NCBI GenBank assembly: GCA_050084985.1
Contig: JBITNC010000001.1
Span: 66,712,001-66,776,000 of the forward strand
Direction: 5' to 3'
DNA length: 64,000 nt
Source of the DNA: Nageia nagi
Taxonomy: Eukaryota; Pinophyta
Part shown: one piece after another, positions 1-11,761 of the stretch
Layout: every line of letters begins with the position of its first letter
Numbering within the stretch: position 1 is the stretch's first letter
Made by a program: the position numbers and the translations under genes
Notes under the pieces: model-generated
The model's input: the letters and a program-made list of their open reading frames with translations, nothing else
What the model was told of the DNA's origin: nothing
The model's database searches: none

Positions 1-2031
1 ATGGAGATGGTTATATGCATGTTGGGTAATCTTCCTAGTTTCTTATGAGATGAAACTATGAGTATTACTATTTACACCTTGAATATGTGTCCCATAAAAG
101 TCATTCAAGGTAAAACTCCTTTTGAGGTATGGTAAGGAATAAAACCTAACATTTCTCACTTTAAGTTGTTTGGTTGTGAAGCTTTTTCCTACATTATTTT
201 GAGAAAAGAAAAAAATTAGATAAAAAAGCTAAAAAATGCATCTTTATGGGTTATGATAGTTAACATAAAGGCTACAAGCTCTACTCTCCATCCTACAAAG
301 CAGTGTTTGTTTCAAGGGATGTAAAGTTCAATGAACTTCTTAAAGAATATACTTTTAATGGGTTGTTGATGATCTAGATGACTCATCAGTTGCACCTAAC
401 TTGTTGGATATTGATGTAGATAAGTCACCTTAAGAACAAAATTCTCCAACATAATGGATAAAAAGAAGCATGACCTTGAACAAATCTTTATTTGCCAAAA
501 TTGATAACAAAAATGAGCCCTCATCATTCAAAAAAGTTTCAAAGCATGAGTTTTGGATGGAAGCTATCAAAGTGGAGTATGATGCTCTTATGAAAAATGA
601 AACTTAAGATTTGGTTTCTTATCTTAATGAGAAGAATGTGATTGGCAATAAATGGATCTACAAGGTTAAATATAATTCAACTGGGGATATTGAAAAATTT
701 AAGGTAAAGTTAGTACCAAAAGCTTTGCTCAAAATATGGTGTTGATTATGATAAAACCTTTGCTCTCATGGTAAAGATGCCCACTATCAAGATAATCCTT
801 TCTCTTTCAACAACTCAAGGATGAAAACTTTTTTAATTTAACATCAAGAGTGCTTTTCTCAATGGTGACTTAGATGTGAAAATTTACATGATTCAATCAG
901 AAAGATTTGTTATAGAAAGAAAAGATTCATTTGTGTGCAAGCTAAAGAAGTCATTATATGGACTTAAGCAAGCACCTAAAGCTTGGTACAATAATATTTC
1001 AAGATACTTTGTAGACATCGGATTCTCCAAGTTTTTTTTTTGACTTTGATCTTCATGTGCTCAAATAAGGAAAGGATATGGTCTTAATTCTCCTTTATGT
1101 GGATGATTTTTGGATAACTAGAAATAATGATGAAATCATTCAAAAGTGCATATCCAAACTCAAGGCAAAGTTTGAAATGATTTATCTTGGTCTCTTGCAC
1201 TACTACCTTGGAATGCAAATATACCAATATAAGGATTGCACTTATCTTAGTCAATCTAAGTATATATCATATATATTATAAAATTTTGGAATGGAGTGTA
1301 GACATGTTGTAATCTCAGTCTCTCCTAGAATATTATTTCTCTTAGCTCCAACTCTCAGTTGGTTGATGCTATAGCTTATAGGTAATTAATTGGTAATCTT
1401 TTGTATTTGACTATTTTTAAGTTAAATATTACCTTTGTAATGAATCTAATGGCATGATTCATATAAAAACCATATGTTGAGCACCTTAATGTTGTTAAAT
1501 AGATCTTGAGGCATGTTGCAAGGATTAAGGATCTTGCTCTCAAGTATTCCAAGTTTCCCTCATTTGTTCTCTTAGAGTTTTTTGATTCTAACTATGGAGA
1601 AGATAGAGATGATAGGAAATCAACCTCTGCATATATTTTTAGCATTGATTCAGTTGTTATCTCTTGGGCCTCCAATAAGCATCCTATTATTTCTCTTTTC
1701 ACTATAGAAGCCAAATATTATTCCATGTATTAGGCATCTTTTGAAAGAAATTAGGTATGAGTAAGATGGCCCATCTTTGATTTCTTCAGATAATCAATTG
1801 GCTATTTCTTTAGCTAAGAATATTATGTTCTATTAGAGAATAAACTGTGGAAAATCTAGGCCCATTTCATCATTAAAAAGATTTTTGATGGCATCATACA
1901 CCTAGATTATTGTTCATAAACCTTGAACTTCACTAATTTGTTCACCAAACCCCTTTCTAAAGCTCAATTTAGTAAACTTAAGGATGCTATCAAGTTGGTG
2001 AAGTTGTCCTCAAGATGGAGTGAAGTATGAA
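1..2031 (+). pseudogene. Copia pol remnant (integrase end, RT, RNase H), cut by the window edge
   Basis: Decayed plus-strand Ty1/copia polyprotein. The first bases encode the integrase C-terminal block that begins MEM.CMLGNLPSFL, which lines up with the better preserved element at 49752-53725. Next come the RT leader (NKWIYKVKYNS), the block around LKKSLYGLKQAP.AWY at about 940-1000, the catalytic LLYVDD at about 1085-1105, and the RNase H block ending in STAYIFS.DS.VISWAS at about 1620-1680 with TIEAKYYSMY after it. Many stop codons and frameshifts break the frame, so no product is expected. Gag, protease and the integrase core lie left of the window. It belongs to the same element as the LTR at 2766-3264. 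Confidence 0.9.
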
Positions 2032-2765
2032 TTGCTTTTGTTGAATTCATGTTTATGATGACAACTTCACCCCTAGGAGGATTTTATGTTGTATAGCATT
2101 AATTTTTGTTGTACACCTTCATGGTAAGTTCACTCTACATGATAAACTTATTATACAATTTTTTAAGTAAAATATTGGCCAATCTAGCACTATTCAGTTA
2201 TCCATGTATGAGAAACTTGTATGTATCTTTTGGCATTATTTAGTTATCCATGTGTGAGGAACTTGTATGTGTATTTTTTTATGCTTTATTTTGTAAGGAT
2301 AATCAACATATATTTGATATACAACAGGTGACTATGAGTATTGGGTTGGCATCTTCATGATGACTTATAGTGCATCATAGATCAATTTATGATGGCATTT
2401 GTTTGATTCATATATCTTCATTGATATAAATATGTTGCATCTAATTGATATTTTTATTTGAACTATTAATAACTTGTAGGTTCTTTTGAGATTTTAGGTT
2501 ACTTTAGGTGTGCAAGCTCAAGAAGACTCATCATGACTTCCATTTGGATGACTACTTTTGTACATTGAAATAATTGTGGTTAATGATTATATTGTAAACC
2601 ATTTATTAAAATGGTAAAGTAGTGAGTCTAAAACTAATATCTTACTTACTTAAAAAGATGTAAAAAGTTCTTATCTTTAGTTATATTTGTTTGGAATAAA
2701 ACTCTCTTACTCTCTCTTCTTCTTCTCTCTTATTTGCTCTATCCCAATATTGCATTAAGAGGGAG
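2032..2765 (+). other. Copia 3' tail between pol and LTR, ending in the polypurine tract
   Basis: Non-coding tail of the left-edge copia element. It holds two degenerate copies (about 2195-2275) of the TTATCCATG.GTGAG hairpin motif that is arrayed in the related elements, and a pyrimidine-rich CTCTCTTCTTCTTCTCTC stretch at about 2710-2735. It ends in TTGCATTAAGAGGGAG, a copia polypurine tract directly before the LTR. Confidence 0.75.
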
Positions 2766-3264
2766 TGTTGGAATGTACAATGCATTATTGTAAAGGTGTT
2801 GTAATAATCCTCTCTATAAATTCACTAATACTTAATGGTATAATTGGATACCTTAAGTATTTAAGTGAATATGATAATGTAACTTATCCTACACTCCATG
2901 TCATGAGCATGCCCCTTGGGTAAAAGGGATTTTCATGTCATGCCTTTGTACATTGTTTAAAAGGATGATCCAAAGAGGGATTTTGTCTATAAATAGAAAG
3001 CCCCCTATTTGTGATCACTCACCAATTTTGAAATAAAGTTATGGTCTAGAAAAGTGTTTAGAAGATGAAGGCTAGGAGGATTGTAAGAGAGTTGTCTTTG
3101 TGAATGAAGCAAGATCTAGTTAGTGGATGTACTTTTAGTTGGAGGAACCACTTTACATCTTGATTTATTTTGTGAGATTATTTATGCTTGAGTATTGATG
3201 TTAGTGTGAGTTCCATGTGATCTTGGTGGTTTAAGATTGTATTTTTTATAGTTCAATACCTTCA
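2766..3264 (+). repeat. 3' LTR of the left-edge copia element (LTR family 1)
   Basis: A 499-bp long terminal repeat that starts TGTTGGAATG and ends CCTTCA. It is the same family as the LTRs at 5808, 8096, 10346, 11254, 19713 and 58421. A TATA-like CTATAAATAGAAAG lies near 2988. The adjacent bases 3265-3269 (AGAAA) would be one target-site copy; the other lies off the left edge. The flank at 3265 reads as CACTA transposase, so this element appears nested in the CACTA element. Confidence 0.9.
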
Positions 3265-3299
3265 AGAAAATCCTATGAATTAGTTCATAAAGTACCACC

Positions 3300-5540
3300 A
3301 ATGTGTGAAAAATGTTAGAAAAAGAGCCTTTGATGAAGGTACTGCTTTAGGGTCAAAGGATGATATTATTCTTCAAGAAAATTATTTACCAGTAGGTGAA
3401 ATATTATACAATATAATATAATTTGTAATATGTTTATTATTTTGAAAATATGTAGGTTTGTAAAGTTTTAAATTTATAAGTTTACCAATTAAATTATGAA
3501 TTAGCTACATGTTTTCAAGCATGAAGTATTATCTATATTTTATGCATTGGGATATTGGAGGAGTTATTAGTGACACATTTAATGGATCCTATACACATTG
3601 TAAAGAATGTTGAAACTTCTTTGTATCGATATACAATAAGCAAAGAAGTAGATTCTAATGTCATGAGAAATGACTTAAAATATATTCAAAAAATGAGATC
3701 TTTATGGATAACTTACTATCAAGATGGAAGAAAAGAAGTAACTACAACCACATGGCTTATGAAAAAAGATAAATGGTAAAGTTACGAAAACTTATTCAAA
3801 ATATTAGAACATCAATAAATTATGGATTATCTCTAAGAAGTGCATTCAATGTTGATGGTGAAACCATAAGATTCAAGATTCATGATTACCACAACTTTAT
3901 GAAGGTATTGATGTCATATTATTTTTTTGACATTTTCTATTGAAATAAAAATATTTATATCATTTACAAAATACTTTTTGCAACGTATTTTTCCAATTGC
4001 AATTCATGGATGTGGGAGTCTACCTATTTATCTTAGACATGCAATTGATCAACTGTCATTATTTTTAAGGTATGTCTTATTATAGTATGGCTCTATGAAA
4101 AATAATATAGCATGCAATTATTTTTGTTTCAAATATTTTACATTTTTACGATATTATATTTTCATGAACATGTGGTTATCTTGAAAGGAGATACATGTGG
4201 TTGCAATAGATCAGTGGCATAGAGAAATTGTTGAAATTGTCTGCAAATTAGGAAAAGAATTGCCACCTACTTTTAGGGACATACAAGTGCACCTATTGAT
4301 CCACCTAGTAGATCATATTGACATGGCAAGTGTTTGAGTGATAGAAACATATTTTCAATGAAGATATTTTTAAAAGTGCTAAAGGGATTTGTTGGACAAC
4401 ATTCACAACCAGAAGGATTTATGGGTGAGGGATACATTTACAAGAATATTTTTTTATATGAATATCTTTTCCAAATAGATGCTTCTGCCACAAAGATGTG
4501 GAATGCAAACAAAGATAATGAGAAATTAGAAGGAGAGGTCTTAGAAATAGGTTGAACATCATATTCTCTTAAAGGTATTAACTATGATTTAGATATTTAC
4601 ATGCATTTTAAATTTACAAATTGTATCAATTCTTAATTACTATCTAACATGTATGTATTATGATATTATGAATTTACAGATTATGAACTTCAAGAATCTA
4701 TAAACTGATTTGTCATGATGCATTATGCATATTGCAAAAATTAGATTGAGTTATAGCAAACTAAAATAAGGGAAATTGAATAAGAACATGCCTTGTTCCA
4801 CATACATAATCAAAAGGGTAAATCTAATCTACCTGAAAATCTAAGAGAGGAAAATTGGCCACAAGAATATCTAAGGTCATAGATGAAGAATGAAATTGAA
4901 AAGAAACATCAAGATACAAGAGGAAAAATAGATTAAGATGACCAAAATACATTAAATATCACTATTGGATGCAAGTTTGAGGTAATTATTTTTATTAATA
5001 TTTTTATAAGAATTTAATTTTCATGTAAATATATGTAGGTACTAATAACATTTTTCATGTAAATATGTGCATGCACTTTCTTTCCCTACAATATGGGCAT
5101 ATGATCAACACTTTAGAATAGAAAAGAATGATGAGCGAAGAATAACATTTGATTTGGAGTGATGGCTAATTTTGATCAAGAAAGTTGTGCAAGTTTAAAA
5201 GATAAAAACTTGATACATGAAAAATTAAAATATGTTGAAAATTTTCAAGAAATTATATAATTAAATTATAGGTCATTCTAGTATATGATATTTAAATGTA
5301 AGTGGTTTGACACACTCGATAGAAGAACAATCTTGCATGATAGACCTAGTGATTACTTTGTAATTGACTCCACACACATTTCACCTAACAATAGAGAGCT
5401 TTATATTTATCGTAACATTGTAATCAAATATATTTCATCACAAATATTGTAGATGATAAAAAGTGGTTTATAATTGAATATAATCCTAAAGGAAAATATA
5501 TTGTACGTCTTGATGAGGAATATCATTTGCAATGATAATA
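3300..5540 (+). pseudogene. TNP2-like CACTA transposase remnant
   Basis: Short open stretches in several frames match the order of plant CACTA TNP2 transposases. They are MDPIHIVKNVETSLYRY at about 3585-3640 (family: MDP.HI.KN); INYGLSLRSAFNVDGE followed by KIHDYHNFMK at about 3815-3905; LRHAIDQLSLFLR at about 4030-4075, followed by a possible GTATGTC donor; GKELPPTFRDIQVHLLIHLVDHI at about 4250-4320; VLKGFVGQHSQPEGFMGEGY at about 4375-4435; and a C-terminal KCKWFDTLDRR...STHISPNNRELYIYRNIV at about 5295-5425. The family assignment rests on motif order. Stops and frameshifts throughout make it non-functional; some gaps may be introns. Confidence 0.75.
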
Positions 5541-5807
5541 TTGTAATTGATATGCTTCTCATATGTATCTTGATTTTTTTCATATGTATATCTTGCTTGT
5601 TGCTTATGGTATGATCTATGAACACTTTTATTACTCTTATGACTCTTAAAATATTTAATTAATCCATTGTAGAATATAAGTTTTAAAATATTTTTATTGT
5701 AATAGATGGAACTATGATGTATCATTATTATTTTGAAACTAATATAAATTATTACAGGAATGATAACTCTAACTATCAAAGTGGGTTTATTATTGGCTAA
5801 TCCCTAA

Positions 5808-6306
5808 TGAAGGGGTTGAACTATAACATACACAACCCTATACTACTAAGATCACATGTAAGCTCACAAATCACATCTAAATAACTCATAAAGTAATCTC
5901 ACAAAGATAACTCAAGATGTAAGTGGTTCCTCCAACTAGGAGTACATCCACTAACTAGATTTCACTTCATTTACAAATATGAACTCTTACAAATCTTTTA
6001 ATCTCATCTCTTAAACACTATCCTATAGCATAACATTACTTCACAAATTGGTGTGTAATAACAAAGAGGGAGCCTTCTATTTATAGGAAAAAATTCCTCT
6101 TTGGATCACCCTTTTACCCAATGTACAAAAGCATGATATGTACTTCCTTTTACCCAAGGGGCATTCTCATGACATGGAGTGTAGGACAATTTACATTATC
6201 ATATTCACTTAAATACTTAAGGTATAAATGATACCTTTAAGTATTAGTGAACTTACATAAAATATTATTACAAAACCTTTACAATAATGCATTATACATT
6301 CCAACA
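5808..6306 (-). mobile_element. Solo copia LTR (family 1) with TSD CCTAA
   Basis: A 499-bp LTR in minus orientation. On the plus strand it runs from TGAAGGGGTTGAAC to ATTCCAACA. It is flanked by CCTAA at 5803-5807 and CCTAA at 6307-6311, a perfect 5-bp target-site duplication. No internal retrotransposon sequence is present, so it is a solo LTR, the usual result of recombination between the two LTRs of one element. It sits inside the CACTA transposon, downstream of the transposase remnant. Confidence 0.93.
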
Positions 6307-6930
6307 CCTAAGGCATGAGATAATACTCTAATGAGCAATGGGATTGGAAATTATTGTTACCAATATAAGGCAACTATGAACTCATATAGTGATAAATTAA
6401 TATACTAATATTAACTTAATGCTTTATGGTATTAAGGTTAAGTTTATGTTGGAAAGAGGAATAAAAAAATCAAGGATGGTGGAATAGGCTAACATTTAGA
6501 GTGTGAACCCTTTAAAGGAAGCCTTCACCTTACATAACTTATCATTCAGGTTAACTAATAAGCTAAAGAATGTTGTGATAAATTAAAATTAGAACTTAGT
6601 TTTAAGGATGGATATATAAGATTGATATAATTGAAAGGAACATAAAAGGATAAAACCTAAGTATTGAGAATGTATCACATAACAATCCTTAGTGACTATG
6701 TTTTTGAATGAGAGAATAATCTTAGGAGGGTATGAAACTCCTTATGATAAGTTGAGTTTAGAATGAATTTAAAATAAAATTTGACCTATTTCTAGGTCTC
6801 AAGTAAGGTTCATTATAAGATGGTGTCTTAGAACACCAATTTACTCCACCTTCAAAAGAAACACATGACAATTATTTTCTATCATTATGGCTCAAATAAG
6901 GGTCCTATGATTGTATCATAGATAATTTTT

Positions 6931-6932
<2 letters not shown>

Positions 6933-6961
<29 letters not shown>
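6933..6961. repeat. (TA)n microsatellite
   Basis: About 14 TA dinucleotides in a row within the CACTA element. Confidence 0.95.
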
Positions 6962-6964
<3 letters not shown>

Positions 6965-7099
6965 TATTTAATATATCATCCCAAGAAATAATATTTTAAG
7001 ATTCAATCATACAATTAAGGTTGCTTTCCAAGTTTTGTAACTTAATCAAATGAAAGATTTTTAGGTAATACTTATTATAGTCATGTACATAGTTCATAA

Positions 7100-7590
7100 A
7101 ACCATATTTGCATCATGCATCTTATCAAAGAATTTTCATGCCTTAATGTGTGTTTTTCATATTTTGCATCCTTTTCCATCACATTTCAAAAAGATGAATG
7201 TCCAAGGTAATTGAATTTCATAGTAAAAATGACTTAAATTTTTTTTTCCTTGTTTAGGTTTATTTGATGTAAATTGGTATCAAAATTTGCATCTTAATGC
7301 CTTAGGCAATCTCAAATGCCCATTTTTCTTTTAGAGTTTGATGCAAAATTTGTGTCAAAGTTTCAATATATTAAGTCCTTTTTTGCATCGAACTTTGCAT
7401 CTATTAGAGTCCCTTTTTGCATCAAACTTTGCATCCCTTTTTGCATCTTTTTTGCATTGGAAAAAATAAAAAATGAAAAAAATGAAATAGATGCATGTCA
7501 ACACGAGAGGATGCAAATTAACATTATTTTTTAATTTTTTCGTATTTGAAGATGTAAAAAAGGATACAAATTGGTATTTTCCTAATAGTG
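7100..7590. repeat. CACTA subterminal repeat cluster
   Basis: About a dozen copies of TTTGCATC or its complement GATGCAAA, in both orientations, within 490 bp of the AATAGTG terminus. The densest part is 7380-7460, where TTTTTGCATC(G/A)AACTTTGCATC occurs twice. In CACTA elements such short subterminal repeats are the binding sites of the element's second protein. That role is known for the superfamily and inferred here. Confidence 0.65.
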
Positions 7591-8095
7591 TAAATTGTCT
7601 TTAACCTTGTAAATCCACTTATTATCAATCACATTCTATTCATTGGGATAGGGAACTAAGTCCCAAGTTTGATTTTTCATCAAAGCCTCATACTCCACTT
7701 TCATGGCTTCCATCCAGCATTCATGCTTCAAAACTTTTTTGAATGATGAGGGTTCATTCTTGTAATCAATTTTGATAAATGAGGATTTGTTTAAGGTAAT
7801 ACTTCTCATTATCCTTTATATTGGATAATTTTTCTCCTAAAGTGACTTATCTACACTGATATCCATCTAGTTAGGTGCAACATAAGAATCATCAAGATCA
7901 TCTAGGTCCTCACAAGAAGTAAATTATTCAATAAGTTTATTGAACTTTACATCCCTTGAGATGAAAACTACTATACAGAAAGGAGAGTAAAGCTTGTAGC
8001 CTCTATGCTGACTATCATAACCCATAAAGATGTACTTTTCAGATCTCTTATATAACTTCTTTCTTTTGCATAAATAATGATGGTATAAGCATCAC
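7591..8095 (-). pseudogene. Old copia pol fragment (integrase end to RT start)
   Basis: A minus-strand fragment matching the complement of the copia C region at 51190-51680. It covers the start of the RT domain (7595-7720, the NKWIYKV region), the spacer before it (7740-7960) and the end of integrase (7965-8090). It is heavily mutated. The left side is cut by the CACTA terminus and the right side by the LTR at 8096, so it was probably host DNA for both. Confidence 0.8.
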
Positions 8096-8595
8096 TAAGA
8101 GAATTGAACTATAATAAGAACAATTATAAACTCTCAAGATCACATGAGAGCTCAAAATACACATCTAACAAACTCATAATGCAATCTCTCAAAGATAACA
8201 CAAGATGTAAGTGGTTCCTCCAACTAAGAGTACATCCACTAACTTGATCTCACTTCATTCATAAACATAAATCTCTTATAATTCTCCTAATTCATCTCCT
8301 AAACACTATCCTATAGCATGGATTTAGTACATAAATTGATGTGTGATTACAAAGAGGGAGCATTCTATTTATAAGCTAAAATCCCTCTTTAAATCACCCT
8401 TTTATCCAATGTACAAAAGTATGACATGTACATCCTTTTACCCAAGGGGCATGCTCATAACATGGAGTGTAAGACAAGTTACATTATCATATTCACTTAA
8501 ATACTTAAGGTATAAAATGATACCCTTAAGTATTAGTGAACTTACATAGAAGATTATCATATAACCTTTACAATAATGCATCATACATTCCAACA
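8096..8595 (-). repeat. Copia LTR (family 1), left arm of an inverted pair
   Basis: An LTR of about 500 bp in minus orientation, ending ATTCCAACA at 8595 and followed by CTCCCCTTTAATGC, the complement of a polypurine tract. It is therefore the 3' LTR of a minus-strand copia copy whose tail continues right. Its left terminus is degenerate (TA in place of TG). Confidence 0.88.
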
Positions 8596-9670
8596 CTCCC
8601 CTTTAATGCAATATTGGGATAGAGAGAATAAGAGAGAAGAAAAAGAGAAAGTAAGAGAGTTCTCTTCCAAATAAATACAATGAAGATGAGAAATTTTTAC
8701 ATATTTATGAAGTAAAAAAAATCTATTTGAGACTCATTAATTTGCCAAATACAATCATTAACCATAATCGATTTCAATGTACATGAAGTAGTCATCCAAC
8801 TGGAAGTCATGAAGAGTCTCCAAGAGCCTACATACCTAAAGTAAGTAACTTGCAATCTCAAAAGAACTTACAAGTCATAAGCAACTCAAATAACAAGATC
8901 AATTAAATGCAACATATTCATATCAACAAGGATATATGAATCACATAAATGCCATCATGAAATAATCAATGGTGCATATAAATTATCATGAAGATGCCAA
9001 GCCAAAACTCATAGTCACTTGCTAATATAAAATATGTGTTGATTATCATTACAAAATAGAGCATGCACATACAATTCCTCACATATGGATAATTGAATAG
9101 TGTTAAAAGACACATAAGATTTCCTCACACATGGATAACTGAATAGTGCTAGATTGGCCAATCTTATTGCTTTAAAAGATTTGTACAACAAGTTCCTCAT
9201 GTAAAGTGAACTTACCATAAAGGTGTACAATAAAATCAACATTATACAACATAAAATCCTCCTAGGGATGAAGTTGTCATCATAAACATGAATTCGACAT
9301 AAAAATTAAAACTTCACTCCCCCTTGAGAGTAATTTCATCAACCTAATAGCATCCCTAAACTTACAAAACTAAGCTTCCAAGAGGGGCTTGGTGAATAAA
9401 TCAATGAAGTTCATGGTGGATGGATAATACTCTAGGTGTATGATGCCATCAAGAACCTTCTCTTTGATAAAATGGGTATGGAGTTCCACATATTTTATTC
9501 TCTAATGGAACATAGGGTTCTTAGTTAAAAAAAATAGTCGATCGATTATCTGAAGAAATCAAAGATGAGCACCTTGCTCATACCTAATTTCTTTTAGAAT
9601 ATGCCTTAGCCAAATAGCTTCTTGGGCTACAACAAACATGGCATGGTATTTAGCTTCTATAATGGAAAGA
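8596..9670 (-). pseudogene. Copia tail and RNase H C-terminus
   Basis: Minus-strand sequence next to the LTR at 8096. It consists of the polypurine tract, the non-coding tail with two hairpin motif copies (about 9070-9150), and from 9670 down to about 9300 the RNase H C-terminal coding region (AQEAIWLRH, then H.HFI.EKVLDGIIHLEY). Coding stops abruptly at about 9670, where the sequence turns into plus-strand tail. No protein is expected. Confidence 0.85.
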
Positions 9671-10345
9671 AAAATTTGTGATGACAACTTCACCCTAGAA
9701 GGATTTTGTGTTGTATAGTGTTGATTTTGTTGTACACCTTTGTGGTAAGTTTGCTCTACATGAGAAACTTCTTGTATAATTTTTTAAAGCAAAATATTGG
9801 CCAATCTAGCATTATTCTTTTATACATGTGTGAGAAATTCTTATGTGTTTTTTAGCACTATTAAGTTATCCATATATGGAAAATTCATATGTGCATGCTC
9901 TATTTTGTAATGATAATCAACACATATTTTATATATAGTAGTGACTGAGTTTTTGGTATGGCATCTTTGTGATGACTTATAGTGCACCATTGATCAATTC
10001 TTGATGGCATTTGTATGATTCATCTATCTTTATTGATATTAATATGCTACATCTAACTAATCTTATTATTTGAGCTGCTTATGGCTTGCAGGTTACTTAC
10101 TTCAGGTATGCAGGCTCTTGGAGACACTTCATGACTTCAGTTGGATGACTACTTCATGTACATTGAAATTAGTTATGGTTAATGATTGTATTTAGCAAAA
10201 TAGTGAATCTCAAACTAGATATTTCTTACTTTATAAATATGTAAAAAGTTTTCATCTCTGCTATATCTATTTGGAGGAGAACTCTCTTACTTTCTCTTTT
10301 TATTCTCTCTTATTCCTTCTATCCTAATATTGCATTAAGGGGGAG
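9671..10345 (+). other. Copia 3' tail in the opposite orientation
   Basis: A plus-strand copy of the same copia tail. It starts at the GTGATGACAACTTCACCCT block that normally follows the pol stop codon and ends in GCATTAAGGGGGAG, a polypurine tract, just before the LTR at 10346. It is fused head-to-head to the minus-strand copy on its left. Confidence 0.85.
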
Positions 10346-10844
10346 TGATGGAATGTATAAAGCATTATTGTAAAGGTCATGTAATAATTTTTATGTAAGT
10401 TCACTAATACTTAAGGGTATCATTTGATACCTTAAGTATTTAAGTGAATATGATAATGTTACTTATCCTACACTCCATGTCATGAGCATACCCCTTAGGT
10501 AAAAGGATGTGCATGTCATGCTTTTGTACATTGGATAAACAAGTGATCCAAAGAGAGATTTTGGCCTATAAATAGAAAGCTCTCTCTTTGTGATCATACA
10601 CCAATTGTAGAGTAATGTTATGCTATAGGATAGAAGTGTAAGAGATGAGATTAGAAGATTGTAAGAGAGTTGTATTTGTGATTGAAGTAAAGATTTAGTT
10701 AGTGGATGTACTCTTAGTTGGAGGAACCACTTACATCTTATGTTGTGTTGTGAGATTACTTGTGAAGTTTGTTAGATGAGATTTGTGAGCTTTCATGTGA
10801 TCTTAGGAGTTTAGATTTATTCATATTTTTGTTCAATTCTATCA
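10346..10844 (+). repeat. Copia LTR (family 1), right arm of the inverted pair
   Basis: A 499-bp plus-strand LTR from TGATGGAATG to TCTATCA, directly after its polypurine tract. The bases after it (ACCTT) do not match those before the left arm (ATCAC), so the two arms are not flanked by a simple target-site duplication. Confidence 0.9.
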
Positions 10845-11248
10845 ACCTTAAATCAGATGACCCAAACCCCCTCCTAGAATCCTTCTTGAGTGCAACTTCA
10901 TTTTCATTATTTGAGTTATTTTGAGTTGTGGTATCACATTATTTGAGTTTATTTGAGTTGTAGTATTACCTTATACCTTACATGAAGGTTAAAATTTAAG
11001 TAGGTCTTACATATTGGTGAAATGAAGTTTACACTATCATCTTATTAAAAAAATAAGTATAAACATAGGTGATAAGAATGGAACCTTCATTAGTAGACTC
11101 CATAAAGAAATGTGGGAAGGATCATTGAAGATAACTATGATCACATAAATGAGATATAAAATAATTTAGGTGTTTTTTAGATGATCATTACCAGAAGTGT
11201 CTTTGTAAGGTCCAAATTTAACCCCCTTTCCAACCTATTTTCCAATTC
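10845..11248. other. Unassigned stretch left of copia A
   Basis: About 400 bp without a recognised element. A TTATTTGAGTT repeat occurs three times at about 10898-10960. The last ~45 bases can be read in one frame as TPFPTYFPIHNAFDNLMEE if copia A is removed, continuing into the decayed coding region at 20212. This suggests the stretch belongs to the same unidentified locus. Confidence 0.4.
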
Positions 11249-11253
11249 ATAAT

Positions 11254-11747
11254 TGAAAGAATTGAACTATAACAAGAACAATCCTAAATAACCAAGATCA
11301 CATGAAAGCTCATAATTATATCTAACAAATTCACAAAGCAATCTCACAACACAAGATGTAAGTGATTCCTTCAACTAGGAGTACATCCACTAACTAGATC
11401 TTTACTTCAATCACAAATACAACTCTCTTATAATCCTTCTAATCTCATCTTCTACACTTATATCCTATAGCATAACTTTACTCCATAAATGGTGTGTTAT
11501 CACAAAGAGAGAGCCTTCTATTTATAAGCCAAATTCCTTTTTGGATCACCCTTTTATACAATGTACAAAAGCATGACACGCACATCCTTTTACCCAAAGG
11601 GCATGTTCATGACATGGAGTGTAGGACAAGTTACATTATTATATTCACTTAAATACTTAAGGTATCAAATGATACCCTTAAGTATTAGTGAAATTACATA
11701 AAATATTTAATACAAACCTTTACAATAATGCATTATACATTCCAACA
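11254..11747 (-). repeat. 3' LTR of copia A
   Basis: A 494-bp LTR, TG...CA on the minus strand. It carries a TATA-like CTATTTATAAGCC (plus-strand view) at about 11517-11530 and the conserved LTR palindrome at about 11653-11688. The adjacent polypurine tract (plus-strand CTCCTGCTTAATGC) is mutated. Confidence 0.93.
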
Positions 11748-11761
11748 CTCCTGCTTAATGC

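Larger units (their letters stand above)
3265..7590 (+). mobile_element. CACTA (En/Spm) DNA transposon, right part
   Basis: The stretch carries a decayed TNP2-like transposase in plus orientation and ends at 7590 with AATAGTG, the complement of a CACTA terminus (CACTATTAGG...). The next three bases, TAA, would be one copy of the 3-bp target duplication. The last 500 bp are full of short TTTGCATC/GATGCAAA repeats, like the subterminal repeats typical of CACTA elements. A solo copia LTR (5808-6306) sits inside, and a copia element (up to 3264) interrupts the left side. The left CACTA end is outside the window. The right flank is an older copia fragment, so this element inserted into that fragment. 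Confidence 0.75.

Noticed and set aside
8091-10849. Target duplication flanking the inverted copia pair
   Set aside because: The flanks ATCAC and ACCTT do not match, so no single insertion event is supported.
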